From Vibrio neptunius (lineage in GTDB: Bacteria; Pseudomonadota; Gammaproteobacteria; Enterobacterales; Vibrionaceae): a stretch of 64,000 nt of DNA. Below are positions 1 to 9,035 of the stretch, piece after piece (positions within the stretch are counted from its first letter, which is position 1; each line of letters opens with the position of its first letter). A model generated the notes under the pieces. It was not told where the DNA came from and searched no databases. It worked only from the letters and a program-made list of their open reading frames with translations. The translations under genes were made by a program, and so were the position numbers. Location: assembly GCA_019339365.1 (NCBI GenBank), contig CP079859.1:1116001-1180000 (forward strand), given 5' to 3'.

Positions 1-1121
1 AAGATGGCTTTAAATGGTATCGAAATCTACGTCGAATGCAGTGGGTATGGCAAGGTATAGACCCTATTGAACTCGAAGCTGTTCTCGCCAAGATTGCATC
101 CTCAAAACATTCACGTACCCACGATGAGTGGCTGGATACCGTCATGGGCTATCACAGCGGTAATTGGACGTACGAGTGGACCAAGCTGGGTATGCAGCAC
201 CATAAACGTTCCAATGGATTGGCGGGTGAAAAAGCCGCAGATGAGCTGTTCAACGCTTCTTTGTGCTTTAGTATTGCCGGTTACCCGCACCTTAAGAATG
301 ACAACTTGGCGGTCCAGGCTCAGGTCCTTGCTAGTAGTGCTTATACTGAAGCGTCGAAGAAGACAAAATACATCGTTAAGCAGATAGAAGTTCCCTACCA
401 GAACAAACGTATCTTGGCTCACCTTCATCTGACTAAAACAGATAAGCCACAACCCGTGGTAATGGTCAGTGCGGGCTTAGATAGCTTACAAACGGACATG
501 TGGAAGTTATTCCGTGATCATCTCGCTAAGAAAGATATCGCCATGTTGACTGTCGATATGCCCTCCGTCGGACACAACAGCCACTGGACATTGACGGAGG
601 ACACTTCTTGTCTCCATCAAGCCGTATTGAACGAGTTATTCCACATTCCTTGGATTGATCACCATAGAGTTGGGTTGATTGGGTTCAGGTTTGGTGGCAA
701 TGCGCTGGTTAGATTGTCTTTTATGGAGCCAGACAAAATTAAAGCCTGTGTCAGCTTGGGAGCCCCTATTCATGATGTGCTTTCATCGCCGGAAAAGCTT
801 AAGAAAATGCCGAAAATGTACTTGGATGTTTTAGCCTCACGCTTAGGGAAAAACGCCGTCGACGTCAACAGTTTGGCGGGTCAGTTAATGGCTTGGTCAC
901 TTAAGGTTCAAGGCATTTTGTCCAACCGTAAAACTAAGGTGCCTATTCTGGCAATGAGTCTCGAAAGCGATCCGGTTTCACCCTACAGTGACAATCAACT
1001 GGTTGCCTTGTTTAGTGATTACGGAAAAGCGAAGAAAATCAGTGCAAAAACAATTACACAAGGTTATGAGCAATCCCTCGATTTGGCGATTAAGTGGTTG
1101 GAGGAGGAGCTAATTAGATGA
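1..1121 (+). CDS. frsA: Esterase FrsA, 5' end cut by window edge
   Basis: Alpha/beta-hydrolase of the FrsA family (fermentation/respiration switch protein, an esterase reported to interact with the glucose-specific EIIA). The frame is open to the left edge with codon phase starting at base 3, and the residues before the internal ATG at 36 (ending WYRNLRR) match the family, so that ATG is not the start and about 50 N-terminal residues lie outside the window. The nucleophile-elbow region reads GLIGFRFGGNA; the usual G-x-S-x-G serine position is not canonical, as in known FrsA proteins. The C-terminus (ITQGYEQSLDLAIKWLEEEL) is intact. The next gene, crl, follows after 122 bp; frsA and crl are commonly adjacent. 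Family identity is confident; the cellular role is from the family only. Confidence 0.93.
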   Translation, partial: DGFKWYRNLRRMQWVWQGIDPIELEAVLAKIASSKHSRTHDEWLDTVMGYHSGNWTYEWTKLGMQHHKRSNGLAGEKAADELFNASLCFSIAGYPHLKNDNLAVQAQVLASSAYTEASKKTKYIVKQIEVPYQNKRILAHLHLTKTDKPQPVVMVSAGLDSLQTDMWKLFRDHLAKKDIAMLTVDMPSVGHNSHWTLTEDTSCLHQAVLNELFHIPWIDHHRVGLIGFRFGGNALVRLSFMEPDKIKACVSLGAPIHDVLSSPEKLKKMPKMYLDVLASRLGKNAVDVNSLAGQLMAWSLKVQGILSNRKTKVPILAMSLESDPVSPYSDNQLVALFSDYGKAKKISAKTITQGYEQSLDLAIKWLEEELIR

Positions 1122-1243
1122 CAAATCTAATAAATTAGGCAAGACTCATATAAGAGCAATACCCAAGCTAATTAGTCCTGTTTAACTTGCTCGTCATAAT
1201 TACAACGAATAATCACAACAGATTTTGAATACGGAGATTCATT

Positions 1244-1632
1244 ATGTCTGAACAGCCAAAGAATCCAACTCATTACCGTTTGTTGTCTACACTAAAGGCC
1301 ATTGGCCCTTACCTCAGAGAGTCTCAATGTGAAGAAGGTCGCTACCTTTTTGATTGTCTTTCTGTGTGTGTGAATGACAAAAAATCGCCAGAAGAACGAG
1401 AGTTCTGGGGATGGTGGCTAGAGCTTGAACAAGAAGGGCAGACATTCGCAGCTCGTTACCGCACTGGTCTTTATGATGTTAAGGGCGATTGGATGGATGA
1501 AAAACTTCCGAAAAAGCCATAGAAGAAGTGTTTCGTACTCAAGAAGGTTTCCATAAAAAGCTATTAGAAACGTTGGAGACGGAATTCAATATGAGTGTCG
1601 ATTTACACAAAGAATCGGTCGAATTCGTCTGA
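1244..1632 (+). pseudogene. crl: Sigma-S assembly factor Crl, frameshifted
   Basis: Crl binds sigma-S (RpoS) and helps it assemble with core RNA polymerase. The frame from ATG 1244 gives a clean Crl N-terminus ([27 protein letters not shown]) but stops at 1522 after 92 residues; Crl proteins are about 130 aa. The missing C-terminal ~37 residues ([20 protein letters not shown]..., ending ESVEFV) continue in the -1 frame to a stop at 1630-1632, so one base, most simply one A in the run at about 1506-1510, is missing. Either the read is wrong, the gene is truncated, or ribosomes shift -1 on AAA-AAG. The conserved sigma-binding core is all upstream of the break, so even the short form could be partly active. 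A terminator follows at 1661. Confidence 0.85.
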
Positions 1633-1660
1633 TTTTTTCCTCATAACCATTTTCCCAAAT

Positions 1661-1686
1661 AAAAAGGCGCTCAACGGCGCCTTTTC
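1661..1686 (+). terminator. Rho-independent terminator after crl
   Basis: Stem AAAAGGCGC / GCGCCTTTT with a 6-base loop followed by T-rich sequence, just past the frameshifted end of crl. Confidence 0.8.
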
Positions 1687-1811
1687 TACTTGTGAATTTG
1701 TGCTTTGATTGTTAAAACATCAGGTCCATGACCCAATTTGCCAGTGACATGTAAAGTTATGCAATCAGTAGGCTAATCGGTGAACTCTTTATTTTTCATA
1801 GCAGAAAGACA

Positions 1812-2945
1812 ATGAATCAAAAATGCGGACAAGCGACACAGCGTCAAACTGTGGTTGTGAAACTGGGTACCAGTGTTTTAACTGGTGGCACTTTGGCGTT
1901 GGACAGAGCTCATATGGTTGAGCTAGCCCGCCAGTGTGCAGAGCTACAAAAATTGGGCCACTCTGTGGTCATGGTATCGTCTGGCGCAATTGCGGCTGGT
2001 CGAGAGCACCTCGGTTACCCCGCACTCCCTAACTCAATGGCGAATAAACAACTGTTAGCAGCTGTAGGCCAGAGTCAGTTGATTCAAACTTGGGAAGCGT
2101 TGTTTGGTATTTACGGTATTAAGATTGGCCAGATGTTGCTAACTCGTGCGGATATGGAAGATCGTGAACGATTCTTGAATGCCCGCGATACTATTAATGC
2201 GTTGGTTGATAACGATATCATTCCTATCGTTAACGAAAATGATGCCGTAGCGACCAGTGAGATTAAAGTCGGTGACAACGATAACTTATCTGCTCTAGTG
2301 GGTATTTTGTGTGGAGCCAACAAGCTGTTGCTCTTGACGGACCAAAAAGGGCTGTTTACCGCTGATCCGCGCAAAGATCCAAACGCTGAATTGATTAAAG
2401 AAGTGAAAACCATTGATGACACGCTACGCAAAATCGCTGGAGGCAGTGGCACAACGCTAGGTACAGGCGGGATGGCAACTAAACTTCAGGCGGCGGATAT
2501 TGCTCGAAGAGCCGGAATTGAAGTGATCATCGCAGCTGGCAGTGCGCCTGATGTGGTGTTTGATTCATTAGGTGAAGCACCACAAGGCACCCGTTTTTTG
2601 CCCATTGAAGAAGCACTTGAAAGTCGCAAGCGCTGGATTCTGGCCGGTCCTGCTGCATCCGGTGATATTGTTATCGATGATGGAGCGGTGAAAGCTGTTA
2701 TCGATAAAGGGAGCAGTCTATTGGCAAAGGGAGTGACTCACGTGAGTGGTGAATTTGCCCGTGGTGAGGTGGTGCGTGTGACTGATAAGAGCGGTGCTTT
2801 GGTCGCGCGTGGGATTTCCAGTTACTCAAGCCAAGACATGAGCAAGATAATTGGCAAGCACAGTAAAGATATTTTAGGAATTTTGGGTTATGACTACGGC
2901 AGCGAAGTGCTGCACCGCGATGATATGGTCGTCATTCAGGAATAA
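1812..2945 (+). CDS. proB: Glutamate 5-kinase
   Basis: Phosphorylates L-glutamate to glutamyl 5-phosphate, the first and proline-inhibited step of proline synthesis in the cytoplasm. 377 aa; an amino-acid-kinase domain fills roughly residues 14-265 ([13 protein letters not shown] near the N-terminus, [30 protein letters not shown]), followed by a C-terminal PUA domain (about 285-365; [13 protein letters not shown]). The ATG at 1812 gives a dozen residues before the conserved VVVKLGTS, as in other Vibrio ProB. It is followed 14 bp later by proA, so the two form one operon; product and partner act sequentially. Confidence 0.97.
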   Translation: MNQKCGQATQRQTVVVKLGTSVLTGGTLALDRAHMVELARQCAELQKLGHSVVMVSSGAIAAGREHLGYPALPNSMANKQLLAAVGQSQLIQTWEALFGIYGIKIGQMLLTRADMEDRERFLNARDTINALVDNDIIPIVNENDAVATSEIKVGDNDNLSALVGILCGANKLLLLTDQKGLFTADPRKDPNAELIKEVKTIDDTLRKIAGGSGTTLGTGGMATKLQAADIARRAGIEVIIAAGSAPDVVFDSLGEAPQGTRFLPIEEALESRKRWILAGPAASGDIVIDDGAVKAVIDKGSSLLAKGVTHVSGEFARGEVVRVTDKSGALVARGISSYSSQDMSKIIGKHSKDILGILGYDYGSEVLHRDDMVVIQE

Positions 2946-2959
2946 TTGAGGTAAAGACA

Positions 2960-4210
2960 GTGGAACTGATTTCTATGGGGCAAGCTGCCAAAGACGCAGC
3001 TTTCCAACTAGCAACAGCATCAACGGTGCAAAAGAACCAAGCATTAGCGATCATCGCCGATGAACTCGAAGCCAACGCAGAAACTATTTTGGCAGCAAAT
3101 GCCAAAGATATTGAACTGGGCCGTGGAGCGGGTTTAACAGAAGCGTTACTGGATCGTTTACTGCTTAACGAAGCGCGTTTGGCAGGTATTGCCAATGATG
3201 TACGTAACGTGATTAGCCTTAATGATCCTGTTGGCAGTGAAATTGACAGCAAAGTGCTGGAAAACGGCATGTCTTTATCTCGCCGTCGAGTGCCATTAGG
3301 GGTTGTTGGCGTTATCTATGAAGCGCGACCGAATGTGACCATTGATATTGCCGCCTTGTGTTTGAAAACGGGTAACGCAAGTATCCTCCGTGGTGGTAAA
3401 GAGACATTTTTCTCCAATATGGAACTGGTTAAGGTTATTCAGTCTGCCCTTGCTAAAGCAGAGCTGCCTGCAGCCTCAGTTCAGTATATTGAGAAACCGG
3501 ATCGAGAGCTAGTTTCTCAGCTGCTTAAGCTGGATGACTACGTCGACATGATCATTCCACGTGGTGGTGCTGGCCTTCACAAAATGTGTAAAGAAAACAG
3601 CACTATCCCTGTCATTATCGGCGGCTTTGGTATCAGCCATGTATTTGTTGATGAGAGCGCTGATCTCCAGAAATCTCTGGAAGTCGTCGAGAATGCGAAA
3701 GTACAGCGCCCTTCGGCTTGTAACGCTCTGGATACTTTATTGGTTCACCAAGCTATCGCAGCCGAGTTTTTGCCAATGTTGAAAGCTCGCATGGAAGAGA
3801 AAGTCACCTTTGTTGCAGAGCCTCAAGCAAAGGCTTTGATGACCAATGCTAAGCAGATACGTGATAGTGGCGAAGGCGACTTTGATACGGAATGGCTCAG
3901 TTACACTCTTGGGGTCAAAGTGGTTAAGGATGTCAAACAAGCTATCGATCATATGCGAGTGCATAATGCCAGCCACTCTGATGCAATTATGACGAACAGT
4001 TTAGAAAACTCGGAGCTGTTCATTAATTCAGTGGGTTCTGCTGCTGTGTACGTCAACGCCTCTACTCGATTTACCGATGGCGCGCAGTTCGGTTTAGGGG
4101 CTGAGGTGGCGGTGTCTACACAGAAACTGCATGCTCGCGGTCCAATGGGATTAGAGGAGCTAACCAGCTACAAATGGGTAGGAAAGGCCAACTACCTACC
4201 GCGTAGTTAA
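2960..4210 (+). CDS. proA: Gamma-glutamyl phosphate reductase
   Basis: Reduces glutamyl 5-phosphate to glutamate semialdehyde with NADPH, the second proline step. 416 aa, family length about 417. Aldehyde-dehydrogenase-fold protein with [24 protein letters not shown] and the catalytic cysteine region [17 protein letters not shown]; the C-terminus [27 protein letters not shown] is diagnostic. The start is GTG (2960) preceded by a GAGG-type ribosome site; an in-frame ATG at 2975 would remove five residues and is less likely. Cotranscribed with proB. Confidence 0.97.
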   Translation: MELISMGQAAKDAAFQLATASTVQKNQALAIIADELEANAETILAANAKDIELGRGAGLTEALLDRLLLNEARLAGIANDVRNVISLNDPVGSEIDSKVLENGMSLSRRRVPLGVVGVIYEARPNVTIDIAALCLKTGNASILRGGKETFFSNMELVKVIQSALAKAELPAASVQYIEKPDRELVSQLLKLDDYVDMIIPRGGAGLHKMCKENSTIPVIIGGFGISHVFVDESADLQKSLEVVENAKVQRPSACNALDTLLVHQAIAAEFLPMLKARMEEKVTFVAEPQAKALMTNAKQIRDSGEGDFDTEWLSYTLGVKVVKDVKQAIDHMRVHNASHSDAIMTNSLENSELFINSVGSAAVYVNASTRFTDGAQFGLGAEVAVSTQKLHARGPMGLEELTSYKWVGKANYLPRS

Positions 4211-4232
4211 CAAAACTCAGTATTCCTATACG

Positions 4233-4264
4233 AAAAAGGGGCGATTTTCGTCCCTTTTGCTTTT
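4233..4264 (+). terminator. Terminator of proBA
   Basis: Stem AAAAGGGGCGA / TCGTCCCTTTT (one mismatch), 3-base loop, then T-rich sequence, 23 bp after the proA stop. Confidence 0.75.
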
Positions 4265-4297
4265 CTTCACTTTACCAAATCCGCTACACTAGCTGCG

Positions 4298-4429
4298 ATA
4301 TACTCAAATGACTTCGTTTACGTGGTAACAACTTATCTCTAAAGGGTTTTTCGTTGGTAATTTTATCAACAAAGTGCCTTTGTTCGTTTCATCAACGTGC
4401 GTTAATCGCCAGAGGTTGTTTGAGTATAT
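4298..4429. repeat. MITE-like palindromic element upstream of nrdR
   Basis: A 132 bp AT-rich segment is bounded by a perfect 11 bp inverted repeat (ATATACTCAAA at 4298-4308, TTTGAGTATAT at 4419-4429). Its centre carries another perfect hairpin, AACAAAG / CTTTGTT with a 3-base loop (4368-4384). It fills the gap between proA and nrdR, ending 12 bp before the nrdR start, so it must lie in or next to the nrdR promoter/leader. Terminal repeats plus internal palindrome suggest a small mobile palindromic repeat; no transposase is present and I cannot confirm further copies here. Confidence 0.5.
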
Positions 4430-4441
4430 TATGGAGGTGAT

Positions 4442-4891
4442 ATGCATTGTCCTTTTTGCTCTGAGAATGACACGAAAGTGATTGATTCTCGTCTGGTGGC
4501 TGATGGTCATCAGGTTCGTCGTCGCAGGCAGTGCCTAGCTTGTAGCGAACGCTTTACCACATTCGAAACCGCTGAGCTGGTGATGCCTCGTGTGATTAAA
4601 TCCAATGGAAATCGCGAACCATTCAATGAAGATAAAATGGTTGGTGGTTTACAGCGAGCATTGGAAAAGCGCCCCGTGAGCGCAGACTCTGTTGAACTGG
4701 CTATTAGTATGATCAAGTCTCAGCTGCGAGCGACTGGAGAGCGTGAAGTACCGAGTGAAATGATCGGTAATTTGGTTATGGATCAGCTTAAAGAACTAGA
4801 TAAAGTCGCTTATATTCGCTTTGCATCCGTTTACCGTAGCTTTGAAGATATTCGTGAGTTTGGCGAAGAAATTGCCCGACTAGAAGATTAA
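4442..4891 (+). CDS. nrdR: Transcriptional repressor NrdR
   Basis: Nucleotide-sensing repressor of ribonucleotide reductase genes. 149 aa, exactly family size. An N-terminal zinc ribbon is visible (Cys3, Cys6, Cys31, Cys34, with the basic RRRRQC segment that contacts DNA), followed by an ATP-cone domain (about 49-139; [21 protein letters not shown]). It sits 13 bp upstream of ribD with no terminator between, the usual nrdR-rib arrangement, so it is probably cotranscribed with riboflavin genes although the functions are unrelated. A Shine-Dalgarno GGAGGTG lies directly before the ATG. Confidence 0.97.
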   Translation: MHCPFCSENDTKVIDSRLVADGHQVRRRRQCLACSERFTTFETAELVMPRVIKSNGNREPFNEDKMVGGLQRALEKRPVSADSVELAISMIKSQLRATGEREVPSEMIGNLVMDQLKELDKVAYIRFASVYRSFEDIREFGEEIARLED

Positions 4892-4904
4892 AGGTTAAAG
4901 TAAA

Positions 4905-6011
4905 ATGTCTGAATTCACTCCTCTAGATTATCAAATGATGTCGCGTGCGATTAAATTGGCGAAACGCGGCATTTACACCACGGCACCGAACCCGAACGTT
5001 GGCTGTGTTATTGCTCTTGATGACGACATCATTGGTGAAGGCTTTCACTATCGTGCTGGTGAACCTCATGCCGAAGTCCATGCACTAAAAATGGCAGGCG
5101 ATAAGTCTATAGGGGCGACCGCTTATGTCACCCTTGAGCCTTGCTCTCATTACGGGCGTACTCCTCCATGCGCTGAAGGTTTGATCAAAGCTAAGGTTGC
5201 GAAAGTGATTTGCGCGATGGAAGACCCAAACCCACAAGTAGCAGGGCGTGGCATTAAAATGCTGCGTGATGCGGGTATTGAGGTTCAGGTTGGATTGTTA
5301 GAAAGCGATGCAATGGCTCTGAATTCTGCTTTCATCAAACGTATGAAAACCGGAATGCCATTTGTACAACTGAAAATGGCTGCCAGCCTTGATGGCCAAA
5401 CCGCGCTGAGTAATGGTCAAAGTCAGTGGATCACTTCTCCTCAGGCAAGGCAAGATGTGCAACACTATCGTGCTCAAGCTGGCGCTATCTTATCGACAAG
5501 CAAAACGGTGATCGAGGATAACGCATCACTGAATCTACGCTGGTCTGAGTTACCTGAATCTGTGCAGGCTAAGCTGCCTGAAAGTGATGTGCGCCAACCT
5601 GTCAGAGTGGTGTTAGATCGTCAGCAACTGCTATCTTCCGAGCTCAAGTTCTATTCCACTGACGGTAAGCGTATTGTTGTCTCCGCACAAGGCGATATGG
5701 ATCCTTTACTTAATGACTCAGAGCAAATCGATTTGACATCAGTATTTGCAAACCTAGTCTCCCATCACAATATTAATCACCTATGGGTTGAAGCGGGTGC
5801 CACTCTGGCAAGCAGTCTGATTAAAGAGGGCTTGGTGGATGAGTTAATATTGTACCTAGCACCTAAAATTATGGGCAGTGATGGTCGAGGGTTATTAGGT
5901 GCGCTTGGCCTAGAGTCGATGGCAGAGGTTATTGAACTCGATATTCAAGATATCAGGCAAGTTGGCCAAGACATTCGACTTGTAGCCCGACTTAAGAACA
6001 AAGAAGTGTAA
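4905..6011 (+). CDS. ribD: Bifunctional riboflavin deaminase/reductase RibD
   Basis: Performs the second and third steps of riboflavin synthesis: deamination of the diaminopyrimidine 5'-phosphate, then NADPH-dependent reduction of its ribosyl group. 368 aa. The N-terminal cytidine-deaminase-type domain (about 1-145) shows the zinc site H55-A-E57 and C80...C89 (PCSHYGRTPPC). The C-terminal RibD_C reductase domain (about 150-365) begins PFVQLKMAASLDGQTA. It lies between nrdR (13 bp) and ribE (2 bp), consistent with one operon. Confidence 0.97.
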   Translation: MSEFTPLDYQMMSRAIKLAKRGIYTTAPNPNVGCVIALDDDIIGEGFHYRAGEPHAEVHALKMAGDKSIGATAYVTLEPCSHYGRTPPCAEGLIKAKVAKVICAMEDPNPQVAGRGIKMLRDAGIEVQVGLLESDAMALNSAFIKRMKTGMPFVQLKMAASLDGQTALSNGQSQWITSPQARQDVQHYRAQAGAILSTSKTVIEDNASLNLRWSELPESVQAKLPESDVRQPVRVVLDRQQLLSSELKFYSTDGKRIVVSAQGDMDPLLNDSEQIDLTSVFANLVSHHNINHLWVEAGATLASSLIKEGLVDELILYLAPKIMGSDGRGLLGALGLESMAEVIELDIQDIRQVGQDIRLVARLKNKEV

Positions 6012-6013
6012 CT

Positions 6014-6664
6014 ATGTTTACAGGAATTATTGAAGCTGTTGGTACGCTAACAGCGATTACTCCAAAAGGTGAAGATGTTAGTGTCACCGTTGAAGTGGGT
6101 AAGCTGGATATGTCAGACGTCAAACTCGGAGACAGTATTGCAACAAATGGCGTGTGTTTGACTGTGGTGGATTTCAATTCAACCAGCTACAGCGCAGATT
6201 TATCGTTAGAAACATTGAACAAAACTGGATTCACGGATTATCAAGTGGGTGGCAAGGTTAACTTAGAAAAAGCGATGTTGCCAACCACGCGCTTTGGTGG
6301 CCATATAGTGTCTGGTCACGTGGATGGCGTCGGTGAAATTACTGAACGTAACCAGGTAGGGCGGGCTATTGAGTTTTGGGTTTCCATGCCTGAAGAGCTA
6401 TGCAAATATGTTGCTGAGAAAGGTTCCGTTACTGTGGATGGTATTAGCCTGACGGTGAATGCTCTACGCAAAAATGCCTTCAAACTTACGATAGTACCTC
6501 ACACTGGAGAAGAGACGACCATCGCAGATTTCCATGTTGGACGAACAGTTAATTTGGAAGTGGACGTACTAGCGCGTTACATGGAACGTTTATTGACCAG
6601 CCAAAATGAGCAGCCAGAATCGAGTTTGACTATGGAATTTCTCCAGCAAAACGGTTTTGCATAA
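6014..6664 (+). CDS. ribE: Riboflavin synthase, alpha subunit
   Basis: Dismutates two 6,7-dimethyl-8-ribityllumazine molecules into riboflavin. 216 aa with the typical internal duplication: lumazine-binding repeat 1 from MFTGIIE, repeat 2 from about residue 98 (HIVSGHVDGVGEI). Only 2 bp separate it from ribD, indicating translational coupling. In E. coli nomenclature this gene is also called ribC. A short hairpin follows before ribB. Confidence 0.97.
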   Translation: MFTGIIEAVGTLTAITPKGEDVSVTVEVGKLDMSDVKLGDSIATNGVCLTVVDFNSTSYSADLSLETLNKTGFTDYQVGGKVNLEKAMLPTTRFGGHIVSGHVDGVGEITERNQVGRAIEFWVSMPEELCKYVAEKGSVTVDGISLTVNALRKNAFKLTIVPHTGEETTIADFHVGRTVNLEVDVLARYMERLLTSQNEQPESSLTMEFLQQNGFA

Positions 6665-6674
6665 ATTAGCGGAT

Positions 6675-6697
6675 ACCCAGCCTAGGAGCTGGGTTTT
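6675..6697 (+). terminator. Weak hairpin between ribE and ribB
   Basis: Perfect 7 bp stem ACCCAGC / GCTGGGT with a 6-base loop, followed by only a short T stretch. It may be a partial terminator or processing site. This 80 bp gap is too short for an FMN riboswitch and I see none. Confidence 0.45.
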
Positions 6698-6744
6698 GAC
6701 ACAGAATCAAGTCGCCAAGTGCCCAGATAACAGGAACTAGAGAA

Positions 6745-7854
6745 ATGCCAATTAGTACGCCTCAAGAAATCATCGAAGATATTCGATTAGGTAAAATGGT
6801 CATCCTGATGGATGATGAAGATCGTGAAAATGAAGGCGATCTGATCATGGCGGCCGAACATGTCACTCCTGAAGCAATCAACTTCATGGCGACTCATGGT
6901 CGTGGCCTGATCTGCCTTACGATGACCAAAGAACGTTGTGAGCGTTTAGGTTTACCGCCTATGGTCCAGGACAATAACGCACAGTATACCACCAACTTCA
7001 CTGTTTCTATTGAAGCTGCGGAAGGCGTTACAACGGGAATTTCAGCAGCCGATCGTGCGCGCACTGTGCAAGCTGCGGTCGCAAAAGACGCCAAAGCGGC
7101 AGACTTGGTTCAACCTGGACATATCTTCCCACTTGCTGCGCAGGAAGGGGGCGTTCTCACTCGTGCTGGGCATACAGAAGCAGGCTGTGATTTAGCTCGT
7201 CTTGCTGGTTTAGAGCCTTCCGGTGTTATTGTTGAGATCCTTAATGATGACGGCACAATGGCTCGCCGCCCTGATTCAGAAATCTTCGCTGAGAAACATA
7301 ATATTAAGTTAGGTACGATTGCTGACTTGATCGAATACCGCAACAACACAGAAACGACGATTGAGCGTGTTGCAGAGTGCAAATTGCCGACAGAATACGG
7401 CGAATTTGAACTGGTGACTTTCCGCGATACGATCGACAATCAGGTCCACTACGCCTTGTGCAAAGGCGACGTGCAAGAAAAAACACCATTGGTTCGAGTT
7501 CACCTTCAGGATACGTTTACTGATTTGTTGCGCAGCGACCGCAATGCGGAAAGAAGCTGGACGTTAGATAAAGCAATGAAACGTATTGGCGAAGAAGGTG
7601 GCGTTTTGGTGATTCTTGGTAATGAAGAGTCGACGGACCTGCTTATTCACCGAGTAAAAATGTTTGAAGCCCAAGATAAAGGCGAAGCGCCAACCTTAGC
7701 GAAGAAGCAAGGGACATCACGACGTGTTGGTGTCGGTTCGCAGATTTTGGCGGATTTGGGTGTACATGACATGCGTCTACTCTCATCCACCAATAAGAAA
7801 TACCACGCTTTGGGAGGCTTTGGTCTTAATGTGGTTGAATACGTTTGTGAATAA
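6745..7854 (+). CDS. ribB: DHBP synthase RibB with degenerate GTP cyclohydrolase II domain
   Basis: Makes 3,4-dihydroxy-2-butanone 4-phosphate from ribulose 5-phosphate. The RibB domain (about 1-200) carries the active-site acidic cluster [10 protein letters not shown] (residues 23-32) and HGRGLICL. The remaining ~165 residues align with the RibA (GTP cyclohydrolase II) domain, but where RibA has its zinc cysteines (Cys, then Cys-x-Cys) this protein reads [20 protein letters not shown] with none of them. GTP cyclohydrolase II activity is therefore not expected; a separate RibA must exist elsewhere. This architecture is known as RibBX in Vibrio and Shewanella relatives. 369 aa. Confidence 0.93.
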   Translation: MPISTPQEIIEDIRLGKMVILMDDEDRENEGDLIMAAEHVTPEAINFMATHGRGLICLTMTKERCERLGLPPMVQDNNAQYTTNFTVSIEAAEGVTTGISAADRARTVQAAVAKDAKAADLVQPGHIFPLAAQEGGVLTRAGHTEAGCDLARLAGLEPSGVIVEILNDDGTMARRPDSEIFAEKHNIKLGTIADLIEYRNNTETTIERVAECKLPTEYGEFELVTFRDTIDNQVHYALCKGDVQEKTPLVRVHLQDTFTDLLRSDRNAERSWTLDKAMKRIGEEGGVLVILGNEESTDLLIHRVKMFEAQDKGEAPTLAKKQGTSRRVGVGSQILADLGVHDMRLLSSTNKKYHALGGFGLNVVEYVCE

Positions 7855-7880
7855 GCAGACAGAAAACGACTAGGTTGGAT

Positions 7881-7923
7881 AAGAAGGCAAAGGGTGATAA
7901 ACCAATTGCCTTCTTTGTTTTTA
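7881..7923 (+). terminator. Terminator after ribB
   Basis: Perfect 10 bp stem AAGAAGGCAA / TTGCCTTCTT with a 15-base loop, then T-rich sequence. It separates ribD-ribE-ribB from ribH. Confidence 0.75.
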
Positions 7924-7981
7924 ACGCCGATCTGCTAATTGAGTAATGCTAAATTTCCATTAGATATTGCTCACAGATTTG

Positions 7982-7990
7982 TGCTAGAAT
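7982..7990 (+). promoter_or_regulatory. Candidate extended -10 promoter for ribH
   Basis: TGCTAGAAT fits an extended -10 (TGn-TAGAAT) 41 bp before the ribH ATG, after the preceding terminator. No good -35 hexamer is visible. Confidence 0.35.
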
Positions 7991-8031
7991 CCGGCGATTC
8001 TCACTTGATGAACATAGTTAAAGGAAAGCTT

Positions 8032-8502
8032 ATGAAAGTGATCGAGGGTGGCTTCCCAGCGCCAAACGCAAAAATTGCTATCGTTATTTCTCGTTTCAAC
8101 AGTTTTATTAACGAAAGTCTATTGTCTGGTGCAATCGATACTTTAAAGCGTCATGGACAAATCAGCGAAGATAACATCACAGTGGTTCGCTGTCCGGGTG
8201 CGGTTGAACTTCCATTGGTCGCTCAGCGAGTAGCGAAAACAGGCAAGTTCGATGCAATCGTATCTCTGGGTACTGTTATCCGTGGCGGCACACCTCACTT
8301 TGACTATGTTTGTAGTGAATGTAACAAAGGCCTTGCACAAGTGTCTCTGGAATACAGCCTTCCAGTAGCGTTTGGTGTACTGACTGTTGATACAATTGAT
8401 CAAGCTATTGAGCGCGCGGGAACCAAGGCTGGTAATAAAGGTGCAGAGGCTGCACTAAGCGCACTTGAAATGATAAACGTTCTATCTGAAATCGATTCCT
8501 AA
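8032..8502 (+). CDS. ribH: 6,7-dimethyl-8-ribityllumazine synthase
   Basis: Condenses the RibD pathway product with the RibB product to give lumazine, the substrate of riboflavin synthase; assembles as an icosahedral or smaller oligomer. The frame extends upstream, but the start is ATG 8032: it gives 156 aa, the E. coli length, begins [14 protein letters not shown] like other members, and has an AAAGGAAAG ribosome site. Family segments [39 protein letters not shown] and [21 protein letters not shown] are present. Its stop overlaps the nusB start by one base. Confidence 0.97.
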   Translation: MKVIEGGFPAPNAKIAIVISRFNSFINESLLSGAIDTLKRHGQISEDNITVVRCPGAVELPLVAQRVAKTGKFDAIVSLGTVIRGGTPHFDYVCSECNKGLAQVSLEYSLPVAFGVLTVDTIDQAIERAGTKAGNKGAEAALSALEMINVLSEIDS

Positions 8503-8969
8503 TGGGGGCCAGTGTGAAACCAGCCGCACGTCGTAATGCACGTCGATTCGCTCTACAAGCGATCTACTCATGGCAAATTACTAAAGAGAATGTTGCCACT
8601 ATCGAAGAGCAGTTCTTATCTGGTGGTAAGTATGATGAAGAAGAGCATCATGCTGCTGAACCAGCGCTTGTTGCACCAGACACTGACGTTGCATACTTCC
8701 GTGACCTGCTAACAGGTGTTGTGCTAAGTCACACAGAGCTAGACAGCAAGATTCGTCCTTATACTGCTCGTCCAATGCAAGATTTGGACATGATGGAGCT
8801 GGCTTTGCTTCGTCTTGCTATGTATGAAATGACTCGTCGTGAAGATGTGCCTTACAAAGTGGTCATCAACGAAGCCATCGAACTAGCTAAAGTGTTCGCT
8901 GCTGAAGAGAGCCACAAATTTGTTAACGGTGTGCTAGACAAAGCCGCACCTCACGTTCGCAAAAAATAA
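8502..8969 (+). CDS. nusB: Transcription antitermination factor NusB
   Basis: With NusE (S10) binds boxA RNA to promote rRNA antitermination. 155 aa, all-helical NusB fold: [17 protein letters not shown] at the N-terminus and [28 protein letters not shown] at the C-terminus. The ATG at 8502 shares its first base with the ribH stop (TAATG), so translation is coupled; a GTG at 8514 is a less likely alternative. ribH-nusB adjacency is widespread. Confidence 0.97.
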   Translation: MGASVKPAARRNARRFALQAIYSWQITKENVATIEEQFLSGGKYDEEEHHAAEPALVAPDTDVAYFRDLLTGVVLSHTELDSKIRPYTARPMQDLDMMELALLRLAMYEMTRREDVPYKVVINEAIELAKVFAAEESHKFVNGVLDKAAPHVRKK

Positions 8970-8981
8970 GTCGAATTGATA

Positions 8982-9011
8982 AAAAAAGGTCAGCAAGTGC
9001 TGACCTTTTTT
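8982..9011 (+). terminator. Terminator between nusB and thiL
   Basis: Stem AAAAAGGTCAGCA / TGCTGACCTTTTT around a 2-base gap, ending in a T run. A longer thiL frame that reads through this hairpin is not credible. Confidence 0.85.
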
Positions 9012-9035
9012 ATGCCTAACGTTACATTGAGTACT

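Noticed and set aside
4304-4510. Minus-strand 68-codon reading frame opposite the start of nrdR
   Set aside because: It spans the palindromic element and the antisense of the conserved NrdR zinc ribbon; no ribosome site supports it.
6665-6744. FMN riboswitch upstream of ribB
   Set aside because: The gap is only 80 bp and contains a simple hairpin, not the conserved RFN blocks.
8976-9035. N-terminal extension of thiL from a TTG
   Set aside because: The extension would translate the nusB terminator hairpin; ATG 9036 reproduces the family N-terminus.
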